From contig JADNRV010000566.1 of the NCBI GenBank assembly GCA_015499995.1, forward strand, positions 1 through 24,419: a DNA stretch of 24,419 nucleotides. The letters are read 5' to 3'. Below the pieces are notes generated by a model, which was not told where the DNA came from, made no database searches, and saw only the letters and a program-made list of their open reading frames with translations. Positions 1-9,123 of this stretch are shown one piece after another. Numbering within the stretch: position 1 is the stretch's first letter; each line of letters opens with the position of its first letter. The position numbers and the translations under genes were made by a program. Origin of the DNA: Flammula alnicola (taxonomy: Eukaryota > Basidiomycota > Agaricomycetes > Agaricales > Strophariaceae).

Positions 1-30
1 TTGAGTCGCGTTGTCATATTGCTGAAGTTC

Positions 31-1135
31 CTACTGGATCCTGAAGGAGTAGTTGTGAAGCTCAGAGCGGACATGGCCTAAGGCGTGTTCCAAAGCCACA
101 GGGTCTTGCGTATAGTCTGTTTTGCTGGAAGCAGCATTGTGAGCTTGGGCAAGCAATTCCGCTTCAATGAAGGGAGACAGGACCAACGCTGCATTTAAAC
201 AAAGAGTTAAGTATGATAAGAAAGAACAGAAGGGATAAGCGCTCGTACCACTAGAGGACGACGTGGTGTTACCATCTACTTTGGCCTTCTTGCCAGAACC
301 GGCATACTTATTGGCCTTCTTGAGAGCCTTGCTAGTAGTATCGAGGCCGGGAACGGCATCGTACTCGAGCATAACAGTCTCAGCTCGCTTAGGCTAATAA
401 AGAAAGGATTATAAGTATGAGGGGAAATGAAAAACGAGAGCTGGAGACGCACCTTATCATTAGGACTGTTAGTCTTGCGCTTGGGTTTCGTAGGCTTTGA
501 TGGAGGAGCACCGAATGGTATAACCTTCATGGTGAAAAGGTCGGGCACAGAGGAAGCATCATCGTCAACAAGCATCGCCTAAAAAAAAAGTGATAATGTT
601 AGCGAAATATCGCAGGAGGCTGGGGAAAGTAAAAGTACCACATCATCCTGGTAACGAATGGTTAGCTCTGGGTTACTGATGGTAGAGGACACAAACTCCA
701 CCTCAGCAGAGTCACTGTCGACAAGCGCTTTGGACTTGTACAACCGTCCGCCGCGTTTCTCGAGCTAGTAGGTGCGAGGGTTGGCAGATAGACAAAAGAG
801 AATGAAGGAAAGGAGGATAGAGGTACTCACCATCACGGATTCAGTAGGAGGCTTGGTAGAAGTCTTCTCGGCCGTGATAGGGGGCAATGTCTCAGGACTA
901 GCAGTGTCACCGGTGGCAGGTGAAACCAGAAGTGGGGCTTGAGGAGCGGGAGCCTCTCTGGTCCGAAGAATAGCAAGGCATATATTATCCAATGCATTGT
1001 ATTCAGGGGTACGGAGTGGAACGCATCCGAGCGCAGTGAACTTGGTGTTCAGGAACTGCGTCGCCTTCCGAAGATCAAAGACGATGTTGTGCAATGGCCG
1101 ACCACCATTCAGAATGCTAGGGATTTGATTCTCCC
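31..1135 (-). pseudogene. Unidentified host gene, 3' exons, interrupted by LINE O
   Basis: Five 3' exons read cleanly on the minus strand: 831-1135 (continuing upstream across LINE O), 639-764, 453-578, 249-393 and 31-188. The stop TAG is at 31-33. Introns at 765-830, 579-638, 394-452 and 189-248 are 59-66 bp and start GT and end AG on the minus strand; the donor at 830 is GTGAGT. All exon joins keep one open frame. The product is hydrophilic, with an acidic/Ser-Thr-Pro-rich middle, a basic stretch (KPTKPKRKTNSPNDKPKR) that could be a nuclear localisation signal, a second Lys-rich stretch (KKANKYAGSGKKAKVDG), and a C-terminus ending HNYSFRIQ. I do not recognise the family. The reading frame is broken only by the retrotransposon at 1136, so a product would need a start inside the remaining exons. 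The exon model is well supported by splice signals and frame; the function is unknown. Confidence 0.75.
1121..1135. repeat. Target-site duplication of LINE O, poly-T side
   Basis: GGATTTGATTCTCCC directly precedes the T run. It matches GGGTTTGATTCTTCC at 8914-8928 in 13 of 15 positions. The duplication lies in a host exon and has diverged since insertion. Confidence 0.75.
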
Positions 1136-1494
1136 TTTTTTTTTTTTTTTTTTTTTTTTTAATCATCAATTTTATACCGGTGCATGAAAGCAGTCCGGTC
1201 TCTAACTAATACAAACGAAGGCGGTAAACTACGTGTGCAAAAGAAAGAAGTTAGCTTGATGGTGAGCATGCGAGACGGCGCAGCCGCCTGAAACCCAGAT
1301 AGGTAGTCTCGCAACTACAGATTGTCCGTCGTTGCGGCGTTGTTAACGCTACCGCACGAACGGCAGATAGGAGTGTTGGGATGAGAAGAGGGGTCACCCG
1401 AAAACGAAGAGAGCCTGCCAGACCCTCCCCGGTTCAATGGTAAAATTCACGTTGTAATAGCTAAGCAGGAGCCGAAGCCCCCACCGCCGTCCAC

Positions 1495-1508
1495 CGAACT
1501 GGGTCCTC
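1495..1508. repeat. TSD of i2, left copy
   Basis: CGAACTGGGTCCTC, identical to 1656-1669. Confidence 0.85.
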
Positions 1509-1510
1509 AA

Positions 1511-1542
<32 letters not shown>

Positions 1543-1655
1543 ACAGTTTATATTCCGGTGCACGAAAGCAGTCCGGTCTCTAACTAATACAAATGAAGGC
1601 GGTGTACTATGCGTGCAAAAGAAAGAAGTTGGCTCGACGGCGAGCATGCGATGCG
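1509..1655 (-). mobile_element. LINE fragment i2: 119 bp of 3' end plus poly-A
   Basis: A T run at 1511-1536 followed by 119 bp that repeats the terminal 3' UTR of O with scattered differences, then stops. It is flanked by a perfect 14-bp direct repeat, so this is an extremely 5'-truncated target-primed insertion into O. Its sequence is of the O subfamily (AAGGCGGT). Confidence 0.85.
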
Positions 1656-1669
1656 CGAACTGGGTCCTC
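1656..1669. repeat. TSD of i2, right copy
   Basis: CGAACTGGGTCCTC, identical to 1495-1508; the O 3' UTR resumes after it. Confidence 0.85.
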
Positions 1670-1843
1670 CGTCAGCGGCGCATGACACCGGCTCAGAGAG
1701 TCGACGCCACCGGCCCTGGGACGACCAGGGCCCTAGGCACTTGCGGAACTTCACCGCCGCCAAACGGAAACACATCACGGGTAGTCGAGTAGATTTGACC
1801 GCGGCCCACTCCACGATCAGGATTGCCCCCCTCCCAGAGTCCC

Positions 1844-4805
1844 TCATCCTACTCCAGCGGGGTGCCGGGAGAAGGAGAACGCCGTAGGGTGCTCCAACAG
1901 ATAAGTCGCCAGTTCCGAAATGAGTTTCGGCTTCCGGCGAGTCCAAGGCTGTTTCTTGCACTTGAATATATGATCGCGAGTCTGAGGATAAACCCCACAC
2001 TCACAACCGAGGGCCCTAGGGTCATCGATTTTGAACCGCTTGTAGTACGAGCCGATCGGAGCATGATTCATGATTAAACGGCACATGCGGGCAAAGAGTG
2101 AAACACTCTGACTGCCAGCTTCAAGCCAAGGTCCCCCGCGAGTGGGACTAGGCTGACAAGGTCCCCGTTCAACCCTTGCAGCTCCATAAAGTTGGAGCCA
2201 AGCAGGAATGGCTGATCGGAAACTCTTTGTTTCCAATCTGCGCATGCCGATTTGTCCACAAAATCAGGGACGTACTGGAGACAGAGTTTGGTGGTAGGAA
2301 CGACGGCAATGCCGCGCATACCAGCAACGAGATCATGGGCTTCATTTTGAATGTTCCACTCCATATCGGAGGGAGACTCGATAAAAGTAACCTTATGGTC
2401 AGGCGAGCGCCTGAACCACGGCTCAAGTATGCGACACACCATCAGTGACTGAGACTGGAAGGAGTGCGAAGTACGGAATGCACCTGTAATCCAGAGAGCA
2501 GCCTTACGCTGAACTTGCGTGAGCTGTTTGATGAGGCCCTTGTTACGGGCACCCTTGAAAAACCACATGTGATACCCATACGTGAATATGGGAATCACAC
2601 ATGTGCGATAAAGGAGGCGCTTCTGCATAGGCAGGAGCCCCCGAGTAGACAATCCAAGCATTCACATCGATACAACCGATGTGAACCCCTTGGTGGAATA
2701 ATAACGCACATGCTCATGAAAGGAGAGCTTGCGGTCAAAATAAAAGCCCAAATAACGCCAAAATGGCTTGGGCTTGAGGTAATTAGCACGATCTCCGGTG
2801 TAGGGTGCATACCCGAGATTGATACTAGGGTTATAACTAGAGTGAGATCTATCAAAATGAAAGATCTCAGACTTGTCGTGCTCGAGTGCCAAAGCAAATG
2901 CCTTGAATAGCTCGAAGATAACAGCGTATGCCTTCTTGAGCATCGCAATATTATTATCCAGCCACTCATCTTGCACGATGAGTGTGCCGTCATCAACATA
3001 CGAGAGGAGGTCGACCCTCAACCCAAGGTCGAGGCACCGCTTCTCGAACAGGCGCGTGATGGGTGCCAGGTAGATAGCCGACAGGACAGGGGACAAGGCC
3101 GATCCCTGGCCCACCCCCACGTCTGCCTGTAGTGCGTCTGACAAAAAGGAATTCCACGCATAGCGCGTCTTTCTTTCCACCAGATAAGATGCGAAAAACT
3201 TGACCACCAGGGGAGGAAAGCCAAGTTTCCGAAGAATAATCACAAGCGCATCGTGATTAAGTGAAGGGAAAAACTGAGCGAGATCAAAAGCGACCATGCT
3301 AGTCTTCAAACCCTTAGCCCACCCTGCACGCACAATGTGTATCAGGAAGAGCCCAGCATCCTCAGTGGAGCGCTGACGCACTCCACCCACCTGGTTAGGA
3401 TGGAAAATATCCAGCCCGACTGCGTCGAACTGAATGCGATTCGAGATCATCTTCTTGATCAATTTACCAATGGTGTTCAGGAGAACAATAGGCCTGAATG
3501 CCTTAGGTGCAGAGTAGGACAGCTTATTCGGCTTGGGAATAATCACCGAAAGCGAGTCCTTAAATACCGATGGCCAATAACCCACACGCATGCAGGCATT
3601 GGCAATCGAGCGGAGAACCTCAACCGAATGAGGGTCGCGATGTACTATCCCCTTCAGATGGGACCAATTAACATGATCCGGACCCGGAGCAGACAGACCG
3701 GAGCACGCAGAGAGAGCCTCCGTGAGTTCCAGCGCAGAAAAGCGAACCCACTCCCTAACAGGAAGCGTAGGGAGAGAGTTCAACAAATTGGCATCAAACA
3801 CTCTGTCAGACGCAGAGTTGTAGGTACCGTGGAGCGCGTCCCAAAGGGCGGGCATGTCGTTGCAAGGCTCGCCACGATAATGGAGAGCCTCACAAGGAGG
3901 AAGTTTGTGCTGTTGGACCCAGTTCATGAGGTCCCATGGGTGCTTGTTAGCAGACACGATTTCATGGATCCGTTGATCAAAGAACTCGCGCTTGACATCT
4001 CGGATGGTTTTCCGAAAGGATTTCCAGTCCTCGGGCAGGCGACTGCGCCGGAACGTGTCAAGGGCATCGGAGCACTCCTGGGTCCACCAGGGCTTAGATC
4101 GCCGGGTAACAAAGGACTCTTTGGCATGGGAATCCCATGCAGAAGAGAAGACCAACGCCACCGCTTGCGCAGCAGCCTCGATCTGTTCCTCGGTGTTAAG
4201 AGGGGCAGTCGGGTCAATGGCCTGGAGCCCAGAGCTGATAGAATTGATGAATGCTGGAACATCATCAGTAGGAAGAGACATCCGAACCGCCCTGTCAGGG
4301 GCGGGAGAGATGTCCAGTGTAGTCGAAATCGGAATATGATCCGATCTGAGTTGGATGTCCAGGCAGCGGACAGTAGTTTGGTCGATCACCTGGTTAGGTG
4401 GGATGAAAGCCAGATCGATCACCGTTTTGCGCTTGGTGTGATCTCTTGGTATATGCGTGGGCCCTGGATTGCCAAAAGCAGCCAGTTCAAGCCCAAGAAT
4501 AGCAGCAGACTGCTGCAGTGAGAGAGCACATCCCTCCCGACCACTGTGACCTTCGTCCCAGTCCTCGGAGTGTGCGTTAAAGTTCCCGCCCATAAAGTGG
4601 AAGCGGGGAAGTGTAGTATTGTGGGCCTTGAGCCAATTAATGGCCCCATGGTCCGCGTCAGAATAGACATTCATCAAAAAAAGGTCTCGGCACTTGTTGA
4701 GAGTGACAGGACCTGTATATCGGGGTGATCAATCACATCCCTTCGTATAGACGGACGATACCGGGCCAACCTAGTCCAGATGTAGGGCATGACCCGGGGT
4801 CGCTC
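1844..4805 (-). pseudogene. LINE O ORF2, main part (EN C-half, RT, C-terminal CCHC; RNase H core deleted)
   Basis: Continues the EN N-terminus at 6417-6675 across insert I. Visible motifs are the EN motif GGNFNAHSEDW, where the usual catalytic Asp of GDFNAH is Asn, then SDHIPI, and RT motifs A (AFDLAQFFPSLNH), B (GVGQGSALSPVLS) and C (YVDDG, about 2986-3000). Damage: a frameshift in a T run at about 4678-4684; a TGA at 2662-2664 where E and F have Arg (CGA to TGA); an in-frame junction near 2465 that skips about 225 residues compared with E and F, removing the first three RNase H catalytic motifs; and a frameshift near 2150. The tail (GCECGVYPQTRDHIFKC, a C-C-H-C zinc-binding pattern) and the stop at 1844 are kept. 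The enzyme cannot be active. It is visibly more diverged from E and F than those two are from each other. Confidence 0.85.
4793..4805. repeat. TSD of LINE I, left copy
   Basis: CCCGGGGTCGCTC, identical to 6417-6429. In LINE E the same site (about 13317-13330) is continuous. Confidence 0.88.
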
Positions 4806-6416
4806 GTTTTTTTATTTTATTTTAATTTTTAAATCAACAATTTATATTCCGAAACTCGAACGCAGCTCAGACTCTAACTAATACAAACGAGTACGCTACA
4901 ATACCCAATGCAAAAGAAAGAAATTGGTCGCTCGCAGGGGAGCGTGCGGCGCGCGCGAGCGCGACGCGGGCGAGACTGCACAGCAGCCTGAAACCCAAAT
5001 GACGGACCTCGCAGCCCAGGAAATACAAACGCGCGGCGTTGTTAACGCTACCGAACGTAAGGTAAATATGGATTAAAGGGTGGACAGGGGGGTCACCCAG
5101 ATGAAGTCAGAGCTTGCCCGGCTCTCCCCACTTTGTTGGCAAACTCGACGTTGTCGTTACACCATGGCGGGTCCTCCAAATGATGCATGCCATAGACTCA
5201 GAGAGTCACAAGCGAAGCCATGCAACGAACACGGCTGCGGCCCTCGCGGGATTTATCGCACCATAATGGAAACACCTGCGGGCACTAGGTCTTGGGCCAA
5301 GGCCCCGACGACACCTAGGATCACCCCCCATCCAGAGTCCTTCATCCGACTCCGGCTGGGGGCCGGTTGAAAGCAAACGCCGTAATATTGTCAGTCAAGA
5401 ATTTCTCAAGACCCCACACTAGGTGCGGGGCCCTGTGAGGTAGCATCGGGAGCTTAGGGCACCCAACGAGATGATCGCGCGTCTGAGGATAAACCCCACA
5501 CGTACAACCGAGAGCCAATGGATCGTCAATTTTGAACCGCTCGTAGTACGAGCCGATCGGAGCATGATTCGTGATAGCACGGCACATGCGGGCGAACAAC
5601 TGAGAGTTGCGGCCGCCCACTTCAAGCCACGGCCCGCCGTGAATGGGGGTCGGATGGAGAGGATTACCCTTTAGATCCTCTAACTCCAAGAAATTGGAGC
5701 CAAGTAAATTGGGAACCTCGTCGACCTCTGTCGACCAGGCATCCTGCGCTACAGTATCGGCTTTATTCTTAAGCCAAGCAATAGATAAAGGGGTATTCGG
5801 TATAACAGGTACACCCGGAAACCCAAGGACGAGGTCATGAGCCTCTTGATGAATGTCCCACTCCATATCGGAGGGAGACTCTGCAAAAACGACCTTTCGG
5901 TTACCACCACCTTGGAACCATCGTTCAAGTGTCCGACAAACTATCAGAGAGGAACCCTGATGAGAGTGCGGGGAAGGATCAACGGCCATTCGAGCAGCAT
6001 GCATCGAATCCGTGAAAATAACTATCCTGGTGACGTCTCCGAATGCTACCATTGCAGAGATGGCCACCGAGATGGCATCGAGCTCAGCGTCAGTGCTAAT
6101 AGCTCATCCGGAAGAGTGGCATCTGGCCAAAACCAGAGCACCCTGCCATTTGATAACAATGCCGTTGGCGGCCTGCCAGGGCCCCGGGGGGACCGAGCCA
6201 TCGACACCAGCATATGCGGTTCCTGGCTCATCGTCACACTTTTCTATGAGTTTGTCCAGTACAATTTTCCACGCAGCATCAGGGTCTTCGGCCCTGCTGA
6301 TACGGGGTTTAGCCATCCATGTGAACCGGCTCGCATGCCGGTCCATTAGACGATATCCAGGCCTGGCGTCTGGAGCAAAAGGCTCCAGCTCTTCCAGACC
6401 AGCGGGGTGGAACAGT
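4806..6416 (-). mobile_element. 5'-truncated LINE 'I' nested in ORF2 of O
   Basis: An imperfect T-rich tail (about 4807-4832) is followed by a 3' UTR (to 5341) and the RNase H/C-terminal part of ORF2 (5342-6416). It is flanked by a perfect 13-bp direct repeat. The 5' end is cut just upstream of the RNase H domain. Its 3' UTR and ORF2 match LINE F very closely, including the middle of the UTR, so I and F belong to one subfamily. Without recognising the TSD this locus looks like an O copy that lost its RT; that reading is wrong. Confidence 0.88.
5342..6416 (-). pseudogene. LINE I ORF2 fragment: RNase H and C-terminal CCHC
   Basis: The fragment opens at the residues corresponding to FHPAGLEELEPF. 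It runs through RNase H motifs GVDGSV, DAELDAI, FTDSMHA and IHQEAHD (a D-E-D-D set), then the C-terminal CTCGVYPQTRDHLVGC zinc-binding pattern, to the stop at 5342. One TGA at 6104-6106 breaks RNase H where E and F carry Arg. There is no start codon, promoter or RT of its own, so it is a dead-on-arrival copy. The frame is otherwise open over about 350 codons. Confidence 0.85.
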
Positions 6417-6429
6417 CCCGGGGTCGCTC
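6417..6429. repeat. TSD of LINE I, right copy
   Basis: CCCGGGGTCGCTC, identical to 4793-4805; the EN N-terminus of O resumes here. Confidence 0.88.
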
Positions 6430-6675
6430 ATCGACAGTGGTGGGTGCACGGACCATTGCCAGCCAATCTGGGTGGTTCGGTGCGCCTATGACATCCTCGC
6501 CCTTTCTAGTTTTAGCAGACGGGGCGGTCCTTATGTGTCGCCAAGGGGGTTCTTGAACGAATATGATATCATAGATGTTGGTACATGTAGATAGTATTAC
6601 ATCCAGGGACATCCCGTCCCTGGCCACATTCCAGCTCAGCACCCGCACCTCATCCAGCATTGGTTGTACTGGCAT
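6417..6675 (-). pseudogene. LINE O ORF2, N-terminus (start of EN domain)
   Basis: The start ATG at 6673-6675 shares its first base position with the last base of the ORF1 stop (TAATG). The sequence begins MPVQPMLDEVRVLSWNVARD; the Asn of SWN and the Glu of VQEPPW are the first catalytic positions of the APE-type endonuclease. It is open to the boundary with insert I at 6417 and resumes at 4805. The ORF2 product would nick target DNA and prime reverse transcription. Confidence 0.85.
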
Positions 6676-8789
6676 TAAGCTACGTTATGTGAGCGATGGG
6701 TGGGACGACGATTTAACCAGAAATCACGTACCTCAGCATATTTAGCCTCGATCCACGGACGGTCGAAGCGGTGTCGCCAAAATGAGCAATGGCTCGAAGA
6801 GGCCCAATGATCTTTGCGGCACGAGGGGCACTGCGCAGTGTGGGGGCAGTCCGTACCGAGCGGAGTGCCTTTGGTTGGGGGCTTGGCCTCCGGGTGGGGT
6901 TTGCAGCACGAGGCAGCGATGCGATGAACATCGGCCTCGTGCGGGCCAGAGCAGCGCGCGCAGATCAGCTGGCACGCTTTGCAAGAATTCTTCAGGTGGC
7001 CCCACCTCCAGCATCGAGTGCATAGGGGGACTCCGGCGCTGACAGTGGTTGGGCGAATAAGAATCACCCTACCACGGAACATGAAGGTCTTGTTGATAAG
7101 ACGCTTCGCGCGCTGACCCGATTGCGAGTCATAGATTTCAAAGAAGGCGTGAGCGGTAGAGCTCGCCTTCGAGTTGCGGATGACGCGAGGGGGGCCCGCG
7201 AGCATGATATCCATGGACAGAGGGGAGGCGAGCATCGCCATCTTCACCTCCGTGCCAGTGGTAGGGACCCTGGTGACATAGTCACTAAAGGCTGGTAGAT
7301 CGAGAGCCTTGAGATAAGACTTCGAGGTGGGGAGCCCAACCCACACGTCAAGAGTGTCAGATTTGGGGGTGATAACATGGACAAATCCACGGATGATGTT
7401 GAGGTCGGCCTCGTTGGCCACACCAGAGGTAGCGAGGGATATACCCTCGTACGCACGAGAGGCAGACAGGACCCGAAGGGTCCTGGCTGCGTCTCGGAGT
7501 CCTTTGTCGATCTTGTCGCGAAGCTCGACGATTTTGCTGTCCTTGGGGCGCTGCCCAGGGCCAGAGTACTGGATCAGGACCTGCTTGCGAGTAGGTCCCG
7601 ATGAGGTAAACGAAGGGGTGGTCTTCTGCTTCTTCGCAGACGATGGCCCCATTGGATCTGATCGGAATCGTTTATTGCCAGACAGTTCTGCCTGCATGGC
7701 AGGAACTCGAGGCGCAGGTGGATAATGAGGGGGTCCACCACCAAAGGCACCAGGGCCCATGGCGGCATTCCTCTGGGACAGCGGGTTGGCGGCGGCCATC
7801 TCAGCATAGCTGAGACGACTGCTCTTCCAGCCAGCTGGCCGAGGAGGAATAGGAGGCGGAGGCCTCAAGTAGGAATCTGCCGGCCTCTTGCGAGGCTGAC
7901 GGGGGGCAGGGGCACCCTTCGAAGGCGCAGCCGGAGGCTGCGACTTCGGAGGTGCCTCTGCACCAGATGGCGCTGTAAACGCCGGCGCCCTAGCCTTGCC
8001 AGTGGACTTCCTAGTCCTGGGGGCGGGGGTCGCGGATGACATCCCAGTGTCCGTGTCAGTGTCCATGGGACCTGACCTGGGAGCACCAGGGAGGATGGAG
8101 GCCGTGGAGGCATGAATCGTCTCCTCATGAGGGGAGACCGAGGCCACAACCGTCGAAGTAAGTTCGTGGACGGTGCGATTACCGTCCGCATTGAGTGTAG
8201 TGGCTTCCCACCACGAAGATGAGTACACCGCTGAGATCAACCCAATGATGGACAATGCGAGAGGTCGAGAGACCTCTGAACCAGCAGTATCAAAGGCCTC
8301 GCCGCCGGAACGACGAAACCAGGACGATGCCATCTGGAGAGACTCAGAGAGTCGATGCATCACCTCGTCGTCTGTCTCCGGAGGTGCGGTGGTGCTATCG
8401 CGGGTAGAAGGGCCTGCAGAGGGGGCATCCTCCCCATACATGTCCTTGTCTTCATCGCCAGGATTGCCCTCTTCGCCATAGGGCACCTCACTGTCGTCGT
8501 GGATAACAGAGGACCTCGATCGAGGTCGATCGGGTCTCGGTGTGAGTTGCCTCGACTGCTGAGGAACTGGGGATGCATACACCTGCCTCTGGGGGGAGGC
8601 AGATGCAGTGGACTGCGCTGCTTGGACAGACGCAGTGGTAGAAGGGGCCAACGACGCAAGGAAGGCCTCTTGTGCAGCACGCTTCTCCTCTGGGGTCAGA
8701 CCAGCCAGAGGATTAGCAGCAGGCGTGGCGGGCGATCAGGTAGATCGATCGCCACCACCTTTGGGATTCAGATTGGATTTAGGCGGCAT
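6675..8789 (-). pseudogene. LINE O ORF1 (gag-like, CCHC zinc knuckles), one nonsense codon
   Basis: The frame runs from ATG at 8787-8789 (MPPKSN) to TAA at 6675-6677, 704 codons, broken only by TGA at 8736-8738 (codon 18). The next ATG is at 8651. The start is supported by E ORF1, which also begins MPPK after a homologous leader. The N-terminal 300 residues are Pro/Ser/Ala-rich with short acidic and basic patches. A conserved central region follows (RKQVLIQYSGPG..KIVELRDKIDKGLRDA). Then come zinc knuckles CTRCWRWGHLKNSC, CARCSGPHEADVH and CPSCRKDHWASSSHC, and the terminus WIEAKYAEVRDFW. LINE ORF1 proteins of this type bind their RNA in the ribonucleoprotein. The codon 18 stop is compatible with CGA to TGA. 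Confidence 0.85.
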
Positions 8790-8875
8790 TGCTTGCTAGT
8801 AGCTGAGCGCCCAAGAGCGCTCGACGGTGTGAAGCTGTGGGGGACGATGTTGCTGGTTGCTGGATTTGTTCCCAT
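8768..8875 (-). CDS. Possible upstream ORF in the LINE O leader
   Basis: ATG at 8873-8875 opens 35 codons ending with TGA at 8768-8770, overlapping the start of ORF1 in another frame. LINE E has an ATG at the matching place (16547), and its frame contains the same IVPHS core. The distances from this ATG to the ORF1 ATG are 86 and 98 nt, equal modulo 3. It could regulate ORF1 initiation or simply reflect a conserved leader. Not tested. Confidence 0.35.
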   Translation of the reverse strand: MGTNPATSNIVPHSFTPSSALGRSATSKQCRLNPI

Positions 8876-8913
8876 GGTCGACCGTAGTAGTTACTGGAAA
8901 AGGAGAGATCTTT
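8790..8913 (-). promoter_or_regulatory. LINE O leader (5' UTR)
   Basis: Homologous to the E leader (16450-16585) up to the insertion boundary. It includes the perfectly shared plus-strand block AGCTGTGGGGGACGATG (8833-8849) and a paired AGCGCYC/AGCGCTC motif (8804-8822). Full-length LINEs normally carry an internal promoter here; I see no TATA box, so promoter function is inference from position. Confidence 0.5.
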
Positions 8914-8928
8914 GGGTTTGATTCTTCC
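8914..8928. repeat. Target-site duplication of LINE O, 5'-end side
   Basis: GGGTTTGATTCTTCC lies directly beyond the point where homology between the O and E leaders ends. It is the partner of 1121-1135, with two mismatches. Confidence 0.7.
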
Positions 8929-9123
8929 AGGGCACCTATATGACAAAAGAATGATAAGCGAGCTTATGAAGAGATAAACAACACGTACTATAAAACGAAG
9001 GCAACAGAGACCTTCTTTCCAAAGCTCGCCAGGCTCGTTAACCTTGTCTTGACGACTAGGATGAGTACGGTGCAAGATACGCTGAGTCTCGAGATCAGCG
9101 TCGGCAAAAGAAGGGTTGAGTTC

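Larger units (their letters stand above)
1161..1843 (-). other. 3' UTR of LINE O, split by fragment i2
   Basis: The sequence between the O tail and the ORF2 stop aligns with the 3' UTRs of the other copies. Shared blocks include CTAACTAATACAAA near the tail and GTTGTTAACGCTACCG. It is interrupted at 1509-1655 by i2. The subfamily differs from I and F, for example AAGGCGGT where I, E and F have GCGAGTACGCTACAATACCC. No ORF of note. Confidence 0.75.
1136..8913 (-). mobile_element. LINE 'O', nearly full length, host to two nested LINEs
   Basis: A minus-strand non-LTR retrotransposon. In order from its 5' end it has a leader (8913-8790), ORF1 (8789-6675), ORF2 (from 6675, ending at 1844), a 3' UTR (1843-1161) and a tail of 25 A (T run 1136-1160). 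The 5' limit is set by where homology with the leader of LINE E stops and by the flanking 15-bp TSD. It contains two younger LINE fragments (4806-6416 and 1509-1655). Without them and their duplicated target sites it is about 6.0 kb, shortened by an internal ORF2 deletion of roughly 0.7 kb. The domain order matches fungal Tad1-like/I-group LINEs; the clade name is inference. It is dead: nonsense codons, frameshifts and an altered EN motif are described under its ORFs. Confidence 0.85.

Noticed and set aside
765..1169. A Lys-rich ORF start made from the poly-T/poly-A tract
   Set aside because: The Lys run is the reverse reading of the LINE tail; only the host exon part (from NQIPS on) is real.
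3337..4521. 394-codon plus-strand ORF
   Set aside because: It lies antisense to the clear RT/EN frame of LINE O and has no protein-like motif of its own.
6346..6675. EN N-terminus fused to an RNase H shadow frame as a novel short protein
   Set aside because: The fusion is produced at the edge of nested insert I; the 13-bp TSD explains it.
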